Below are positions 34,315-46,979 of a DNA stretch of 64,000 bases, one piece after another (position 1 is the first letter of the stretch; every line of letters begins with the position of its first letter). Source of the DNA: Corticium candelabrum (Eukaryota; Porifera; Homoscleromorpha; Homosclerophorida; Plakinidae); contig NC_085087.1 in the NCBI RefSeq assembly GCF_963422355.1, positions 423,001-487,000 of the forward strand. Direction: 5' to 3'. Under the pieces are notes generated by a model. The model had not been told where the DNA came from. It saw nothing but the letters and a program-made list of their open reading frames with translations, and did not search any database. The position numbers and the translations under genes are program-made.

Positions 34315-34913
34315 TTGGATGTCCAGCCTGAGACAAAGAAGAGAAAGCCAGAGTCACAGATGTCATCCAATGATCCAGACCAACTACAGTTATCGAACAG
34401 TCACATTGGCAACAGCAACAAAATGGAAAGATTGAATGACAAGGAGCTTGACACATGTATCTGGCCCCAGTTTGAAATGGATTGTCATAATCAAAGTGTT
34501 GTGTCTGCCCTTAAATGCTCAGTCTGTATGCAGTATGAGGAGAAGCTGAGAGGATGCAAGAACTTTACTTCAGTTGTCATTGTTGGTTCTAAGAATGTGA
34601 GGTCCTCAGCTTTCAAAGAGCATGCAGATTCTGATATGCATAAGCGGGCTATGATTCTATTTCAACAAGCCCATTCCACTCATGTCAGCCAGTATGCACC
34701 AATTGCAAAGGCATTAACAACCATTGACCCTGAGACTGAAGCAAAACTCAAAAAGATATTTGATCTGGTTTTGTGGCAAAAGAAAAATCTTGCTTTCAAG
34801 AAGTTTGCATCTTTGACTGCACTAGAAGAAAGGCACGGAGTAGAGCTCGGTGCCAACTACAAGAACAAAAATGCTGCTGCAATGTTTGTTGACTACATTA
34901 GCCGTGCATATTG
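34315..34913 (+). pseudogene. hAT transposase, ZNF862-like, N-terminal part (element 2)
   Basis: Two hundred codons are open. A basic stretch (PETKKRKPESQ) is followed by a zinc-finger-like region: ALKCSVCMQYEEKLRG, a central RSSAFKEHADSDMHKRAM with the His pair, then DPETEAKLKKIFDLV and KKFASLTALEERHGVELGAN. This is the BED/TTF-like finger plus linker of ZNF862/KIAA1586-type hAT proteins. The frame is cut by the TTAA-flanked element at 34918 and resumes at 36640. Just upstream, a frame-shifted RQKLEVYLSF occupies the position of the PIP-box in element 1. Confidence 0.85.
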
Positions 34914-34917
34914 TTAA

Positions 34918-36635
34918 AGGGAAACTGCAACACAAAAACCAAAAATTCTTTATGTTGGAAATTGATAGTTCTAGTTGCATACATGACAGGAAAAATAGTT
35001 TTAGATTCTTAAGTTAAGTCTTCGCTGAGATATAGCAGGTCAAAGTTGCTTCCGATTCTTCAAGTTCCTGTAACGGGCATGGTGTAGTGTTCACGTCACA
35101 GAGGGGAGACTCCATGCTAGCGTGTATTGTAAACAAAGGAATCTGTGGGGAAAGAATGATTCGGTGTTGCGTGGCTGCAGGAAGCACCAATTCGCGCAAG
35201 TCATATGCAAGCTTGTTTTGATATCTGAAGGTCCCCAAGCTAAGAAATGAGTGGGAATCGCAAATACGGAGAACAATTGCAGAGACATTTGTGTCGTCTG
35301 GGCGACTACTACTGAGTACGACGCGTCCTACTGAGAGGACAGGAGTCTGTAGTAGCCACTATTAGCCTGTTTGCTTCGAGATACGTATAGACAGGTCTAT
35401 TCAAGAACTTGGTCTGGGTTGTAAAAGAGCAAAATTGAGGCCACCATTTTCCAACTACCTGCCTCCACACTTCAAGATCGCAGCACTCTGAAACCTCCGC
35501 AAAAGAAAAGGGGAGCCATATTTGAGAAGCGAGAGGGTAAGGAAGACTGTCATGCAGGACTAAAAGTACTGCAAATGGCTAGGAGAGGTCAGACTCTTGA
35601 GGACTCTACATAGACTCACGTCTGTAGAGGTGCTTGATCATCATGTGTAGTGAATGCAGTCGTATGCATTACAGTATACTATACTGCACAGTGAAGTCAA
35701 ACCTTGTGTCAACGTGAATTCAACGTACAAACTTCAGCTCATTTTGTTCTCTTTCTCACAGCAATAGCTAGAGTTTTGCATGAACTCACCCGTGCACTGT
35801 GCCACTATTGTCGCTAGTATTTGACATTATTGTCGTATCATTATTTGAGACAACCTCCAATACGTTTTGACAACGTACAAACTTCAGCTCATTTTGTTCT
35901 GTTTCTCACAGCAATAGCTAGAGTTTTGCATGAACTCACCAGTGCACTGTGCCACTATTGTCGCTAATATTCAACATTATTATCGCGTCATTATTTGAGA
36001 CAACCTCCAATATGTTTTGACAGCACACGCACTCCACACAAGTATGTATCCATCATCTCACAACGACCGCAGCTGCATTGTTTCTTACCCGGATGTGCAT
36101 CGATTATGTTTGCTACTCCTACTTCTACTTGCGATTGTGACAGGCTATCGGGTAGCCTGTCCTCTTCCTCATCCGCTTTCCAAGGCAGCAGGCAATCTCA
36201 AAGCTTCAGAGACACTGTCGCCAAACTCGAACCTGTGTGGTCTAGTCACTATAGTGGCTCCCAGCAGATCTTCTTAATCCTGCGATTCATGCGATGACGG
36301 AACGTTATCATCACGTAAAAATCTCCAGAAGGCTCTTCAGAAGAATAACTGTTGCTGCTGTCGTCTCTGCCCTAGCAGCGTTGCCTTGGATATGAAGATG
36401 TAGTCATTCTTACAGGCCGCTGACTACACAGGCGCACACGTGTCTCACCTCTGTGACGTGTACACTACACCACGCCTGTTACTGGAACTTGAAGAACCGG
36501 GAGCAACTTTGACCTGCTATATCTCAGCAAAGACTTAACTTAAAAATCTAAAACTATTTTTCCTGCCATGTATGCAACTAGAACTATCAATTTCCAACAT
36601 AAAAGAATTTCTGATTTTTGCGTTGCAGTTACCCT
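34918..36635. mobile_element. TTAA-flanked transposon with TIRs of about 197 bp, inserted in hAT element 2
   Basis: The left end AGGGAAACTGCAACACAAAA and the reversed right end AGGGTAACTGCAACGCAAAA start inverted repeats that continue for about 197 bp at over 90 percent identity. TTAA flanks both sides (34914-34917, 36636-36639), the target choice of piggyBac-type elements. The 1718-bp element has no recognisable transposase, so it is non-autonomous or gutted. It contains a 150-bp tandem duplication (35721-36020). The hAT frame is picked up on the far side of the insertion. Confidence 0.9.
35721..36020. repeat. 150-bp tandem duplication inside the TTAA element
   Basis: Units 35721-35870 and 35871-36020 both begin CAACGTACAAACTTCAGCTC and end near CTCCAATA(C/T)GTTTTGA; they differ at about ten positions. 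Confidence 0.95.
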
Positions 36636-36639
36636 TTAA

Positions 36640-38256
36640 GACCTTACAATGACTATAGACGCTGCACACTTCTTTAGTATACAGGCTGATGGCAGCACAG
36701 ATCATGGAAATCTAGAATAGGAGGTATTCCAAGCCTTTTACTTCGATGGCCATTGTTCAGATAGAAGAATTCATGTTAGAAGCAAGCTACTGGCAGTTCG
36801 GGAGCCAAACTCAACCACTGGGAAGGGTCTTTACGAGCGTCTTGAAAATCCCTTAGTTATGTACATATTAATGACTGGAAGAAGAAACTGATTTTGTTTG
36901 GCTGTGATGGGGCCAGTGATAACATTGCACCAGGTGGAATGAGGGGACACCTTGAGAAGGAAGTGCCGTGGGTTGTCATGTTTTGGTGTTTAGTGCATCG
37001 ACTAGAATTGGCATTGAAGAATGCTTGAAGGGCAATCCAGTATTTAAAGCTGTGGATGACATGCTACTGAGGTTGTATTACCTATACAAAAAATCGCCAA
37101 AGAAGTGCCAGGAAATGAACGACTTCCAAATAGTGGTGGGAACAAGCCCTTGCGCGCTTGTGGCACAATGTTCAGCACTCACAAAGTAGCAGCAATGAAC
37201 CGTGTAATTGAACAATTCGGAGCTTACTTGGCCCACATTATATCCCTAGCTAATGACCAATCAGTCAAGGTAATGGACAGACAAAAGCTTTTTGGATATG
37301 CAAGGAAGTGGTGTGACAGCAAGTTGTTGCTAGAAACTGCTATGCTGCATGACCTACCGGAACCCTGCGCCACTCTGTGCAGGGCTTTGCAAGATAAAGA
37401 AGTTTGTGTCATTGGTGCCATCAAAGCCTTTCCTGAGGCATCAAAAGCTATAGATGCAATAAAGTCCATAGACTTACACATGCTTTCCATAGTAGAGAAG
37501 GTTCATTCTCAAATTCAGACCAGGGAAATGACACAACATATCAAGGCGTTACTATTTCAGGCCTTCCTTTAGCCAAACAGAGTCTTGAGAAAAACAGGAA
37601 TGCCTATGCGGAGTCAGTGTAGTGTGTTCATGCTTGAAGGATCAACTGAATGATTAAAATTCTGAACTTTTGAACATTGTAACCCTGCTAGCTACGCATA
37701 GTTGGGAGAGAACAAATTACCTGGTAGTTGGGGACACAGCAGTAGAAACTCTGGCAGATCGTTTCCAAGTTCACTTCTGACTGTTGGATTTGACCAAGTG
37801 CTGCTTCTTTCACAATGGCATACTATGATCAATTATGACAAGCAATACCTGAACTTGGCGACTGAAGATTATCGTACAACATGGTGGAAGCTGGTCAACT
37901 GTGCAGATACCAGTACATGGAACGTCCTATTGCTTGTGGAACTTGTCTTCTTGCTTCCTGTTTCCAATGCTTCTGTTGAACGGGTGTTTTCACAAACGCA
38001 TAGAGTGAAATATGACTGGTGGTGTAGTCTAAGTGAAGACAGGCTTGACCAGTTGATTCGAATTGCTGTAGATGGTGTCCCATTACAAAAATGGGATGCT
38101 ACTCAGATAATACAACTGTGGTGGAAAGACAAGCAGCGAAGACCTGCACCAAGACTGCAAAGCACTGACAGAGACCCCTTGAATCTGGAAAAGAAGCCGA
38201 TTCTGCATTTGATCTGGAGGATTGGGACAGATATTTTCGTTATTAAGTTAATGTGA
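36640..38256 (+). pseudogene. hAT transposase, ZNF862-like, core and C terminus (element 2)
   Basis: This continues the frame broken by the TTAA element. Segments: FFSIQADGSTDHGNLE (about 36672-36719), ILFGCDGASDNIAPGGMRGH (about 36892-36951), LRLYYLYKKSPKKCQE and, after a frameshift near 37140, FSTHKVAAMNRVIEQFGAYL. Later comes the dimerisation domain VFLLPVSNASVERVFSQTHR (about 37946-38005) ending in LWWKDKQRR. Stops or frameshifts occur near 36640-36660, 36720, 37140 and 37572-37700. Protein similarity to element 1 is clear but low, so these are two distinct families or old divergent copies. About 140 bp of AT-rich 3' sequence follows (ATGTCCGGCC...ATGTCCGG), possibly subterminal. Confidence 0.85.
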
Positions 38257-38845
38257 CTGCCATCTCATCTTAGACTTACTAAGACTTAGCAAAATTGAAA
38301 ATGGATCTTTGCAATTTAATTTAATTATTTGATGTCCGGCCAGTTGTGTGTGATGTCCTGCCTTGCAAAGTGGTAGGACATTATGTCCGGTGATAGTTCA
38401 GACCCTAGTGCGTGCCCTGCTGTCATAGCAGGGAAGATAAATTCTGGTAAATATCAAGAAATTTTAGCTGCAAATGTTGCTTTGCCCACATGTCAGCTTC
38501 ATCTTGACACAATTTGGGTCTCCCAGCAAAACAACAATTCATGGCAGACAAGTAAACTCATAAATTCTTGATTTTAGAAAAACAGATTCTCTGATTTTAA
38601 GTGGCCAAGCAAGAGCCAGAGTTAACTGGATAAAAATGCTTTAGAGAGATCTGAAACAAATTGTTAATTTCCATTGTCTAAGAAATTTGATGCAATTGAG
38701 AACATTAGCTGCTAAAGAAAGAGCTAAAATTCCTTTGAACAGATGCTGTCAGTCCAAAAGTTTATAGAATTAGAAAAAAATTCACTTGGTTGATGTAATA
38801 ACAGCACAAGGTGGAGTTACCAAATACACTCATAATTAAAGCTGT

Positions 38846-39990
38846 GTTTACATTTGCACCTCCACAGCTATGAGCCCTCTGGAAACCATGATACATGGAT
38901 TACCACAAAGCATTACATTTAGATACTATTTTTCCCTTTAAAATGTCGTTCAAAATTATTGACAATTTCACAAGCGTACAAAGAGCACGCTTTCTGAAGA
39001 CCTCTCCCCTCCCCAAAGCGTACGCAATACTGTTGATGCACAATTCAATAGGTTGACCATGGTCCCAACTATTAGAAGGTTGACGTGTGGCTTTCAACGC
39101 TTCTGAATTAATGCAGCTCTTCTTCCATTCCAATTGACCCGTTCAAATGATGTCAGTTTGAGGATTCCGGTCATTCGAGTGCACAGAGACTTAAACTTTG
39201 AGAAAGTCGTGTTAGAGATAGCTGGGCTCTTTATGGACGGCTGAGATGTTGTTCTAGCACAAAACCGGAATAGGCTGCAGTAGTCGTACATGTTTGCAAA
39301 TCCTTTACATATGAATGACTAGCACAGGAACAATGCATGATGCAATTCCAGCCATGGGAAACAGAGAAATTAGCATGAGCCATTTGCTACCGATCAACAT
39401 TCTATAACGCGTACAGAGGCCATTAACCCCTCCCCTAGCAAGTGCTTTGTACGCTTGTGAAATCATCGATAATTTGAACAACCCCTAAGTGCACTACTTG
39501 TAAAATTTGTCGAAAATTATGCAAAGCGTCTATCATTCATATGACTGCAAAGTCTATAAATAGTCCTTAATCGTCAAAGAACAGTAACAAGAGTTATCAC
39601 ATACGGACACAACTATCGCTCTTGGCTGCACAATGTTAGGTTCCCAAATAAATGTCGTAAGCCACAAAAGTGATTGACATTTTGCATTAGCAGTTGCGGA
39701 CAGGTAAGTTCTGTTGTTTATTTCTGACAAAACCTGGCGATTGCAAACATGAGTTACACTGTTCTGGTAAAAAACTCTCATAAACGTTTTAGTGTATCTG
39801 ATTGGTGGTTCGTCCATTGTCTCTGGTTGCCATGTATGATCAACCACAATTACTGCTCTGTGATTAGACTGAACTAAGGGTGCAGCATATTCCTAAGCAT
39901 GACAGACATACTAACACGTCCAAATAGTCACAAACCGAAAGTCATTCCAGCCATTTTGAGTATGCTACTCACTTAGACACGTAACTTTTA
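38846..39990. mobile_element. Dispersed repeat family R1, copy B, carrying a nested MITE
   Basis: This copy starts AAGCTGTGTTTACATTTGC and has CCACAGCTATGAGCCCTCTG. On the minus strand it retains an open frame (39847-39554: HTWQPETMDEPPIRYTKTFM, then VCNRQVLSEINNRTYLSATA) that is also visible, decayed, in copies A and C. I do not recognise the protein. The nested MITE at 38941-39485 interrupts it; flanking sequence lines up with copy A when the MITE is ignored. Confidence 0.65.
38941..39485. mobile_element. MITE related to the 18302 element
   Basis: Imperfect TIRs share TTCACAAGCGTACAAAG. The right end still has the GGGGT-type terminus and TA target (39486-39487), while the left terminus is degraded next to TA at 38939-38940. 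The interior (545 bp) is non-coding. Confidence 0.7.
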
Positions 39991-41079
39991 TAATGTCCTG
40001 TTTCTTCGAGCTCATAGCTGAAACAAAAAGTTCCCGTGTTTCTGCAAACAAGGCTGATCACTGAAACTTGATGTTTCTCAACTAGAACAACAAATTGAAC
40101 CTTTCATATTATTTCTAGAAGTTTGGAAATCCTTTGAGCTACATGGAAGCCTAAAAGTTTCTTTCTGAGCTCCAAAACCTGGCATTTTGTACATTTTACT
40201 AACCCTAAGTTCATAAACTTTAACGACCACTGTACACTGAAATCTGAATTAGGTAAACAATTCATTTCAGCTATTATAGCATATTTTCCAAAAAATCAAG
40301 AACAAATAAAATTCTTGCAATAGCAGTAACATTACTGCCAAGTGGTTGAAGTCCGTGTCACTTATAAGTAGGATGTACTGTGATCACTAAGTATCTATAC
40401 CCACATAAACTAAATATTATCAGCGACAGAAACCATACAATTACAAATTTAAGAGTTAAAGTACAAGCCAACATTTTGTGTGTATCAGAGCAATGAACAG
40501 AGATTTTATCCCAAATTAAATACCTACCTGCCTCTCTTCATCAGTTAACTCTTGTTGTCTAGAAGGATAGTAATAAGCCCTTGTTGGTGTCGCCACATGG
40601 AATAAGTCAGTCCTATCAACAAACAGATGTGATGACCATTGTGTCTTTCATTTTATCAGATCGTGATTACGATTACAATGATGACCGTACAATTAATAAA
40701 TCAATCAATTCCATATCTTGCAACTAAATGAGCACTAAATTATGCAAAACTTTTCTGTGTAGTACATGACTATTGGTACTACGATGTGTACCCTTGTCCC
40801 TTGCCACATAAACAGATCGACCAATGAACACATGCAAACAACTACATACATAAAAAAACTCGCATGCACCTAAATATTGCTAGGCTCACTATGATAGTAA
40901 ACACCACCTTTCTTCATGCTCATTAGTGTTGTATTGTTGCTAAGGTTAGTAATTCCTGAGCACCATAAGTTGATACAACTGTAATCCAGTCACCATTGGT
41001 ATACACATTATACAACATGGACAAATCTCTTAATCAAAGGTGAACAACTTGCAAGTCATGAGTTTGAACGCGAGAGCAT

Positions 41080-41081
<2 letters not shown>
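39991..41081. other. Stretch with repeat fragment R2, otherwise nothing recognised
   Basis: The block 40150-40235 is the inverted partner of 32293-32375 and begins (minus sense) CAGTGGTCGTTAAAG, which could be a transposon terminus. No gene was found in the remaining AT-rich sequence. Confidence 0.45.
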
Positions 41082-41144
<63 letters not shown>

Positions 41145-41562
41145 TGGATAAATGTTAAGCCCTCCACGTCGTTCGATGTCGACCATAGAGTCAGTTACGG
41201 AGATAGATTGCCCTGCCTCGAGAGACAGGGCCTCCATGCGCTACATGGAGGCTTAAGGGCCAACGCTGACAATCCACCTGGAGCTTGGCCAGAGTCATCC
41301 AGTATGGCGCAGTTCTGGGACTGGACACTAAGGCTCAAACGTACCCGTCTGCTGCAGGATGTTACTGCAAAGCCAGCGGTCTTGTCCACCCCAGTCAAAG
41401 ACCAGGCACTCATTTATACTCCTGAGTCGAGAGAAGCAATTGTGTGTAAGTTTCTTGCTCAAGGAAATTATGCCATAGCTCGCCATGACTGTGACTTGAA
41501 CTTGCAACCCGGATGTTTCCATTCTCCAAATGCACTCTCTAACCAATTGAGCTACAGCACCA
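41082..41562 (-). mobile_element. tRNA-derived SINE, copy 2, with (TG)n tail
   Basis: Same family as 32072-31553: 5' TAGCTCAATTGGTTAGAG at 41554-41537, a B-box-like GTTCAAGTC at 41501-41493 and the same body with a CCTCCATG hairpin. It ends in AAGCCC...CATTTG followed by (TG)n (41142-41082). This copy is about 30 bp shorter in the body. The tandem CAGCAC repeats at 41555-41636 sit at its 5' end. Confidence 0.85.
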
Positions 41563-41631
41563 CAGCACCACAGCACCACAGCACCACAGCACCACAGCAC
41601 CACAGCACAGCACAGCACAGCACAGCACAGC

Positions 41632-41712
<81 letters not shown>
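41555..41712. repeat. (CAGCACCA)n, (CAGCA)n and (CA)n compound microsatellite
   Basis: About six ACAGCACC units, then several 5-bp CAGCA units and about 37 CA units. The units grade into each other from the SINE 5' end outward, so the array seems to have grown from its GCACCAC terminus. Confidence 0.95.
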
Positions 41713-41713
<1 letters not shown>

Positions 41714-41719
41714 ACTTGA

Positions 41720-42951
41720 GTACAGCTGCCCATTGTCTGGCCATGCCACCCCATATAAGGGGAAGCCAAAAGACGAGGTAGTTACTGTCTGCACTTATGT
41801 CTCTGTATGTCCTTGAGCCACCGGAAACATCTTCCACATGTACAAGACAGGAGAAGTTGACTGCTGACTTTTTCTGAACAGCATTTGCGACAATGACAGT
41901 TACGCCATGGAATCCTGGCTCGGATTTGAAGCACCGTCCACATTGGCTACAATGGCAGCAACAGCATGTCCTATCAGGCTCCGGTATCCAAATTGAGGAA
42001 CAATCAGTGGAGGTAAGTGATGATGACCGATTCGATCACAGAGTCGAATGATGACATAGTCAAAGAGGAAGAAGACACATTTAAACATTTATGTACTGCC
42101 AGGCCACCCCTACTTCTCAGCCACCAATGACACTTGGCACATTGCACTGCGCCTGGTTGTTCACACAGAGACAGTTGGCGTTCCACAATACACTTGTGCC
42201 GTTTCGTATCTGAATGACTCCGAAAGAAGCAGCAACACACAGCACATGAAAATGATCATTCAGTAGAGGTACATGTAACTTCAGCCTGACATGAAGCTCG
42301 CCATTCTGGGCGTTGCTGAGCCGGGTGATACCAATTCTCTAGTTTGAACAACTTCAAGTCAGCTTGGATCCTGTCTTTCCATCTGAGGTGGGCCCGTGAG
42401 CTGGCCTAGCATGTGACAGCCACCCAAATAATAGTTTCTTTGGTAATCTGATTGCAGGCATTCAAGCAACATGTCCTAACCACTAAAGGCGGCGGCGACA
42501 AAGGACGTCAGACATCAGACTTATATCGCCCCATCTTTGTCGAAGATCAGTATTGGTAATATGTTGAAGCTCCTGGTCCCATCTAGTCACACTTAGAATT
42601 GTCCGGCGACACTGGTGGTGGAAGTTATCTATCCTAGTCTCATCGCGTCGGAGAATCAGCCAGCATTCAGCTCCATACAAGAGCAAAAATATTACACAAG
42701 CCGTGTACACCATTCGTTTGGATTGAAGAGACAAGTTAGTATTGTTGAAAATACAACGAAGAGAGCCAAAAGAACGTGAAGCAGTGGCAAGGCGATGGTC
42801 AATTTCAGCACTAACCCTACCGTCTGGAGTCATCAGGCAACCGAGATAGACGAACGATGTAACGTGTTCAATCTCTTGTCCCTCCACAAAAAGAGGCCGT
42901 TTATCCATATCAGAAATACCCACACCACAATTCATGAACTTAGTCTTAGCA
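41720..42951 (-). pseudogene. LINE 3' end: RT C-terminal part plus zinc-finger tail
   Basis: On the minus strand, starting next to the CA array, the frame encodes KTKFMNCGVG, then FVYLGCLMTPDGRVSAEIDH, LATASRSFGSLRCIFNN and LYGAECWLILRRDETRI. This is the thumb/C-terminal region of RTE/craniofacial-development-protein-2-like LINE reverse transcriptases. After the frame ends at 42483, shifted frames give LFGWL..ARPAHGP and zinc-finger-like segments: HSDTKRHKC and CAKCHWWLRSRGGLAVHKC (about 42090-42230), then CSQCGRCFKS near 41930. A tail of C2H2/C2HC fingers fits this LINE family. The 5' portion (endonuclease, most of RT) is missing where the CA array begins. Confidence 0.8.
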
Positions 42952-44689
<1,738 letters not shown>

Positions 44690-46320
44690 CAGAAGACTCT
44701 GTCACAAAGTGTTACTCGCCTACCACCAACAAGTTTAGAATATGTTGCACATTATTAATACCTTTTTCAATAAACCAGTTGACGCAAGAACTTAGTGCTC
44801 ATAAATCATTACACTATCTTTTGCAATGTACTCCAATAAACTCGCTGACTAATTGAGACTGAGGTGAGTGAGCCTAAGACTGCCCTACACTAATGCTTCC
44901 ATACCATGCTTGCAGTCATTGACTGTACCTTTGGTAAAATGGCCTGAGTCCAGATAAAGAAAAGAAGGGGGTATACCTTATTAGGTGGTCATGCAGCTTA
45001 AGCCCCATTTACACAGCACTTTGCGACTGATGTTTACATGACAAAAGTTCAGCCAGATCTGAGCCCTGGTCCTGTGGGCCCAGATCACTTTTGAACCCTG
45101 GGTTGGCCCTGGCCCTGGTATAGTTCTGGTTGCCAGTGCTCATGCACATGAAATCAAAACTATCCAGCCACCATCAACTCATCCTCTTTGCCCAGAAAAA
45201 TCATTAGAGAATGACAAAAGATGTTATGAAACACAGATTGAATTAACACAAGTGGCAACTCAAGACTGCTTGCATGCAGAGAATAACAATACTTGGTCAA
45301 AATCAGCAGCAATTGTTGCTGTTCTTCTAATAGTTAATGCATGGTCACATCAACCACAGTCAAACAGAGCGACCTCTCGAGTACATGGACTGGCACACTA
45401 ATAACAGCCATAACAATGAGCTCATGTGCTGCATTCCAACTGGTTGTCGATTTGGCCCTTCATGGTCTACACTACTTCTGTAACCCTAGTGAATGGTACT
45501 CAAGCTAATCAATGACCACCTAGGGTGTCGCTATGACACATGACACAAAGGTCATCCATGTCATGCAGGTCCTAGCCAAATAAAAGGCCCTTCCTGTCTA
45601 CAGCGTGGCAAAGTGCTACAGTACTCATAACATCTCTTGAGCTGTTCATATGTTTCCAACTGACTTTGAATATCCCAAATAGATGAAGTAACACAGTGAC
45701 TTGCTGCTACCCTGCTCATTAGTATCAAGACATAATTACAACAGTACCTCTTCATTGTAAACATGATAGCTACCTCTTTCTGCTCTGTTTAGGGCTTTTC
45801 CATCACACTTAATGCAACTGAGAAGCCTCTATTTTACAACCATCTCAACTACTGCACTGTTTGGCAACATAGGACAAGCTTGGCCAAAAGTCTATAGCAA
45901 CTGAGCATATTTTGTTGCCACCTGAGAAATCAGAAACATCTCATCTGTCTCTGAACAATCACAAGTGGAAGTGGCAAACACATGCAGTAGCATATAACAA
46001 GCTGATTTTTGGGAATCCGAAACCATCTTACCGAAGCATGCCATTGCCTGATTTCAATGGCAGCCGCAGCAACAAATATGACGTGCACTGCTATGGCAAG
46101 AAGTTATAAATTCTCCTGTACTACTCTTTTGCATCAACATTTGAACTACAACAAACCATATAACAAGTCTTTCGTATAGTCAAATTCTCTTTTCTGTCAT
46201 ACTAGAAAGTATCACAGCATCTTTAGTTGGTCATGATCTTTTGACACTCTCTGTAATAAACTTGTATCGTGCATAATCATATTGTCATCCTCATCATCAA
46301 ACAAACAAAGCAACCACTAT
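44690..46320. other. Stretch without a recognised gene
   Basis: About 1.6 kb of unremarkable sequence. Near 45000 the phrase TTAAGCCCCATTTACACAGC could be a MITE end, but I found no partner. No splice-supported exon was seen. Confidence 0.4.
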
Positions 46321-46322
46321 AC

Positions 46323-46612
46323 TTACCAGAATTTTAAAAACCTTTTTCTCTGAAAAAAGAAATAGATGTAGGAATTGTATAAAAAGTAATAGAAACAAGA
46401 TCTATAGATAATATGAACCAAAGCCAGACATCATTAGTAAATCCTTCCAACCCACTAAAAGTAAAATGTAGGGAATGTGGTTGGAAGGATCACTAATGAT
46501 GTCTGGCTTTGGTTCATATTATCTATAGATCTTGTTTCTATTACTTTTTATACAATCCATTCATCTTTCTTTTTTCAGAGAAAATGTTTTTTAAAAGTCT
46601 AGTTTGGTGAGT
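46323..46612. mobile_element. Near-perfect hairpin element
   Basis: Arms 46323-46455 and 46477-46612 are inverted copies of about 130 bp with a 21-base loop. The inner approximately 100 bp (through GATGTCTGGCTTTGGTTCAT) is identical, while the outer 30 bp (TTTTTTCAGAGAAAA...) has a few changes. It is non-coding. It is probably a foldback MITE. Confidence 0.9.
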
Positions 46613-46893
46613 TTTTAAGAGTGCAAAAGCACAGCCTACTCCATTAATTAAACAAAGATTTTATAGCCTAACAAAAATACACATTTCCTAAATCATACTT
46701 GGTCTACATGTATAATCTCATATCTTGAGCATGTGGATCTTATGTTTACAGTGTACTTGCAAAATATTCTAAGAGCTATGGAGTTGTGTATAAGTGATTT
46801 AAATCAGACCTTATATTTAGTTGCAATAATACCACTAGTAAGTATGAAACTGTGTTCTACTCGCTTCAGAGCTAAGAGTATACGTGCATGTAG

Positions 46894-46974
<81 letters not shown>
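46894..46974. repeat. (GT)n microsatellite
   Basis: Forty GT units. Confidence 0.98.
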
Positions 46975-46977
<3 letters not shown>

Positions 46978-46979
46978 CA

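Noticed and set aside
45000..45030. TTAAGCCCCATTTACACAGC as a MITE end
   Set aside because: No inverted partner or target duplication found within a few kb.
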